From an uncultured Bacteroides sp. (lineage in GTDB: Bacteria; Bacteroidota; Bacteroidia; Bacteroidales; Bacteroidaceae): a stretch of 8,708 bases of DNA. Shown here piece by piece: positions 5,970-8,708 of this stretch (position 1 is the first letter of the stretch; each line of letters starts with the position of its first letter). Below the pieces are notes generated by a model. It searched no databases. It was not told where the DNA came from and worked only from the letters and a program-made list of their open reading frames with translations. Where the stretch lies: assembly GCA_905198575.1 (NCBI GenBank), contig CAJKDC010000098.1, positions 1 to 8,708 on the forward strand. Direction: 5' to 3'. The translations under genes and the position numbers were made by a program.

Positions 5970-6687
5970 CGGGTTCCAGATTATCGATATCGAGTATCCG
6001 CAGCTCGAAAGCACGCGTCACCAGACGACAGGCATTTACACCGGTACGTTTTTCCGGACGGAACAAGCGTAACACCAGTTCATTCTGCCGCTTTTCGATA
6101 GACTTTACTCCAAAAGGCATGCCTTTCAGATTGGTAATCATTTCCTTGGTATATCCCAAGGCTAGGTGGCGAAGAAGACGCTCATCGTATTCGTCGATAT
6201 CGTAGTCGATAATGGCTTCCTGACGGCGGGATTCCAACTCGACAGAAGCCTTGAAGCGTGACACGATTTTCTGTAATATGGGATAATTGAACACCAGCTG
6301 CTTGCCATCCATTACAGCCTGCACGTCGGTAGCAGTCAGCAGTTCGCCGGTTTTCAGAATAATACCGTCGGCACCTGCTTCCAGAGCGTCCACCCAAAGT
6401 TTTTCATTCAACACTTCGCCCGTAAAAATAAGAATCTTGAGTGCAGGATAATCTTTCCGCAACGTACGGCATATCTCCACACCGATGGTTGTAGAGCCTC
6501 CCAGTCCCAAATCGAGCAAGACCAAATCAGGCACCTGCACTTTCAGTAATTCCCAGAAATCGGCTTCCGTCATGGCGGTACCAATCACCTCGGCATTGGG
6601 TATCTCATGACGGAATATCTCTTCGGTGCCTTTCAGCTCCAACTTAACGTCTTCTACTATAATAACTTTAAATCTCTTGTTATCCAT
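5959..6687 (-). CDS. Two-component response regulator, receiver plus LuxR-like HTH output
   Basis: The protein has 242 residues if started at the ATG at 6685-6687 ('MDNKRFKVIIVEDV'). An in-frame ATG at 6720, directly abutting the kinase stop, would add 11 atypical residues. Positions below use the longer form. The receiver domain (about 17-140) has acidic-pocket residues E23-D24, phospho-acceptor D70 in 'DLVLLDLGL', T100 in 'ILIFTGE' and K123 in 'IILKTGE', all the residues needed for phosphotransfer. The C-terminal domain ('LLRHLALGYTKEMITNLKG', then 'GVKSIEKRQNELVLRLF') resembles a LuxR/FixJ helix-turn-helix but departs from its core consensus. It should bind DNA as a phosphorylated dimer. 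It lies immediately after the kinase gene and overlaps the membrane-protein gene, so the three are one operon. The target promoters are unknown. Confidence 0.9.
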   Translation of the reverse strand: MDNKRFKVIIVEDVKLELKGTEEIFRHEIPNAEVIGTAMTEADFWELLKVQVPDLVLLDLGLGGSTTIGVEICRTLRKDYPALKILIFTGEVLNEKLWVDALEAGADGIILKTGELLTATDVQAVMDGKQLVFNYPILQKIVSRFKASVELESRRQEAIIDYDIDEYDERLLRHLALGYTKEMITNLKGMPFGVKSIEKRQNELVLRLFRPEKRTGVNACRLVTRAFELRILDIDNLEPDED

Positions 6688-6720
6688 ATCAATTGTTTTC
6701 TTGGGGTTAAAGATAGACAT

Positions 6721-8708
6721 TTATTTCCGTAAAGGAATGGTAAACCAGACAGAAAAACCGCCATCGGGCACTGCTTCGGCGTTGATACGGCATCCGCGCC
6801 GGCCGGCATAGGCATCGTGCTCACGGATAATCTGGCGGCAAATCAGGTATTCCGTACCCTGCAACTGTCCGTCGGGGGCTTCCTGCATCCGGTCTTTATC
6901 GGGATAAAACAGGGCATTCAGACTGGAGGCACTCATGTTGCGGCGCGTATCCGTAAACGTAATGCGTACAAACTCTCCTTCAGGACGCATCTGTAAACGC
7001 AGCACGCCTGATGCGGGATAGGCAACAGCTTCCGACAGCAGGTTTTCCAGAAGAATATGCAGCAACAGGGTATCACCTGTCATTTGCAGGTCGGCAACAT
7101 CTTCTTCCAGTTGCAGCGTATACGACTTTTTCTTCAGCAGACGGCTCAAAAAGGTGCGGGCGTATGCAGCCAAGTCTGTAGACCGGACAGCCGTGCGCCG
7201 GAAAGTAATTTCGTCCAATTGCCGTGCCGCACACGAGCTTAACAAAGAAAAAACATCTTTATAATAGGAAACCAGTTCGGACATGGTACGTATCTGCTCC
7301 CGCTCTTCTGCAGGCGTATACTCATGCCGGTTCAGTTTATCAATAATCTGTTTTATCTTATTGGGATAATAAACCGTTTCGTGCTTGATGGTAGAAAGGC
7401 AGTTGTCAAGTACCATATTCTGTACATGCAATTGGTTTTCCTCACGCTGCGAACGGCTGGCCTCATCCTTGGCCAACTCTATATCACGCAAACGGTCTTC
7501 CATGCGCACTGCGGAATTGTAAAGTATAGCCGATAAATAACCACCTACCAATTCGATAAGGAGAGAGGTCTCGGTCCGGTCTTTTTCCTGACCACACAGC
7601 AAGGCCAATACCCCCATACAGCGATTGTCTCCCTCCGACTCTACCCAGAGAGGCATACATTTCCAACCTCCGGCATAAAGCCACTCACGCGTATTCTTTT
7701 CAAAACAGAACCGCATGCAGTCGCAAGCTTTTTCACGGGTTTCTGCAGGGGCATGAAATACGTAAGTAAGACCGGATGCATCTTTATCGTACAGTGCCAG
7801 CCCGACTCCCTTGAGAGGCAACAGTTCCTTCATCTCGGTAAACAGGCACTCTATCAGAGGCTGAAGCTGCAACTGTCCGTCGGCAGAGAACATGCCGGTG
7901 GCAAAGACTTTCTGATTTACCGCCAGTACTTGCTCCATGTTGTAACGGTAACGCAACCGGTTACGCAAATAAAATAAGTAATAACTTATCAGAAACAGGA
8001 AAAGCAACAATACGCACAGCATGATGGCAATGCTCTTGTTGTTGGACGAATGCTGCATCTGCAAGCAATATTCACTCAGCGAAGTGTCCTCCGTAAGCTG
8101 CTTGTAAAGAGTCACGTAGGCCGTATTGTTGTAGTTATAGGCATCCAGGTCTTTCAAGGCAAGGTAGGCTACTGCGGCCTCATTGCGCACATCCAGCAAA
8201 ATGTAATAATCGGTGTAGAACCCCTGTGCAAGCCATTTCAGTTCGGCAGCCTCACCTTTACCGTTCAGTTTGAGCAAAGGATAACGCCAGGTGGAATAGA
8301 TGCAGTAATAATCGTTCATACACGAAAAGGCGCTGTCTGCATAGAACAAGGCATCCCGATAAAAACCGTTTACATTGCAATTGTATACGGCATTGGCATA
8401 ATCATTGGCCTTGCTCAGGATACTGTCGGAAACGGAGAAATCTTCTTCTACCATGCGGAGCTGAGTGACCAGTGAATCGGCGGGACGCGAAGCATGTTTG
8501 GAGGCATTGTTGCAACTGGAGAAAAGCATCATGCATACGGAAAAGAAAAGCATCAGCCTTCCTGCGGTACCTTTGGGCAGACGGAAATAGAAACGGCTTC
8601 CCTTACCCGGTGTGCTCTCTATACCGAAACGGCAAACCTCGAACAAACGATTGGTCTTACGGTATTTATCGATAATGCCTTTACAGTTCATCAGACCGAA
8701 ACCGGAAC
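6721..8708 (-). CDS. Tandem sensor histidine kinase (DUF5112/DUF5113 type), C-terminal part; 5' end beyond window
   Basis: The frame is open from the window edge to TAA at 6721-6723. It begins 'SGFGLMNCKGIIDKY', the G2 box of a HATPase domain, and runs to 'GSRFYFRLPKG'. Numbering from the methionine codon at 8689-8691, a hydrophobic segment follows (about 46-58). Next come a predicted periplasmic helical region (about 60-218), a second membrane helix (221-241) and a GAF-like domain (about 265-393). A helical linker leads to a phospho-acceptor region with H437 in 'STIKHETVYYPN' and a second HATPase-like domain (about 500-652). In that last domain the N-box is recognisable (E549-N550), but the DxG box reads 'DTRRN' and the glycine lid 'GTEYLICRQII', so ATP binding may be weak. 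'MLFFSVCMMLFSSC' (47-60) also looks like a lipoprotein signal, so an internal start at 8553 is conceivable. The kinase should phosphorylate the regulator encoded just downstream. Domain family names are from memory and need a profile search. Confidence 0.85.
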   Translation of the reverse strand, partial: SGFGLMNCKGIIDKYRKTNRLFEVCRFGIESTPGKGSRFYFRLPKGTAGRLMLFFSVCMMLFSSCNNASKHASRPADSLVTQLRMVEEDFSVSDSILSKANDYANAVYNCNVNGFYRDALFYADSAFSCMNDYYCIYSTWRYPLLKLNGKGEAAELKWLAQGFYTDYYILLDVRNEAAVAYLALKDLDAYNYNNTAYVTLYKQLTEDTSLSEYCLQMQHSSNNKSIAIMLCVLLLFLFLISYYLFYLRNRLRYRYNMEQVLAVNQKVFATGMFSADGQLQLQPLIECLFTEMKELLPLKGVGLALYDKDASGLTYVFHAPAETREKACDCMRFCFEKNTREWLYAGGWKCMPLWVESEGDNRCMGVLALLCGQEKDRTETSLLIELVGGYLSAILYNSAVRMEDRLRDIELAKDEASRSQREENQLHVQNMVLDNCLSTIKHETVYYPNKIKQIIDKLNRHEYTPAEEREQIRTMSELVSYYKDVFSLLSSCAARQLDEITFRRTAVRSTDLAAYARTFLSRLLKKKSYTLQLEEDVADLQMTGDTLLLHILLENLLSEAVAYPASGVLRLQMRPEGEFVRITFTDTRRNMSASSLNALFYPDKDRMQEAPDGQLQGTEYLICRQIIREHDAYAGRRGCRINAEAVPDGGFSVWFTIPLRK

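Noticed and set aside
5970..6014. Upstream ATG extending the small membrane protein by 15 residues
   Set aside because: The extension is read from inside the regulator gene, and a natural start (MKIKVPHI) immediately precedes the first membrane helix.
5676..6101. Plus-strand 141-codon frame across the membrane-protein and regulator junction
   Set aside because: It is antisense to two recognised genes, has no promoter, and shows no coherent domain.
8551..8553. Independent lipoprotein gene starting at the internal methionine before 'LFSSC'
   Set aside because: The frame is open through from the upstream HATPase domain, so at least one product must be a fusion. The internal start is kept only as an alternative in the kinase entry.
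1..8708. Transposon, integron, CRISPR array, tRNA or attachment site at the cassette edges
   Set aside because: I found no recombinase gene, regularly spaced repeats, cloverleaf-like sequence or long direct repeat that flanks the cassette.

Overview
The window looks like a chromosomal segment from a Bacteroides-type gut bacterium (Bacteroides or a close relative). Four things point there. The protein set includes a DUF5112/DUF5113-style sensor kinase and its response regulator. The promoter has the Bacteroides -33/-7 form (TTTG, 19 bp, TAnnTTTG). Shine-Dalgarno sites are lacking. The flanking genes have moderate GC. No tRNA, rRNA, CRISPR array, transposase or integrase is visible.

Layout. 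(1) 1-195, plus strand: the 3' end of a glyoxalase-fold (VOC) gene. (2) 294-340: a 17-bp stem-loop between convergent genes. (3) 4893 down to 360, minus strand: a tight, AT-rich four-gene cassette with junctions of +1 bp, +5 bp and an 11-bp overlap. In order of transcription it encodes an XRE-HTH/dynamin-like GTPase with a Gly/Ala-rich membrane segment, an unrecognised all-helical protein, a GHH-type HNH nuclease fused to a multi-pass hydrophobic C-terminus, and a SUKH (SMI1/KNR4) protein that resembles nuclease-toxin immunity proteins. A consensus Bacteroides promoter lies at 4998-5028, with an 18-bp palindrome just downstream at 4947-4964. (4) 5176-5225: nested inverted repeats. (5) 8708 down to 5253, minus strand: a more GC-rich two-component operon. 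It holds the C-terminal part of a tandem sensor kinase, its response regulator, and a small polytopic membrane protein with AbgT-like sequence features.

The most interesting element is the four-gene cassette. My inference is that it is an intracellular conflict or anti-phage module: the GTPase senses membrane or nucleotide state and represses its own promoter through its HTH, the helical protein couples it to the effector, the membrane-anchored GHH nuclease is the effector, and the SUKH protein restrains it. It resembles the Eleos (LeoA/LeoBC) type of dynamin-based defence only in having a dynamin-like GTPase. I know of no described system with this exact gene set, but I could not search for one.

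The kinase, regulator and membrane-protein operon appears to be ordinary chromosomal content. It does have two notable features: the reading frame runs without a stop from one HATPase domain into a complete second sensor-kinase unit, and that second unit has a degenerate ATP lid.
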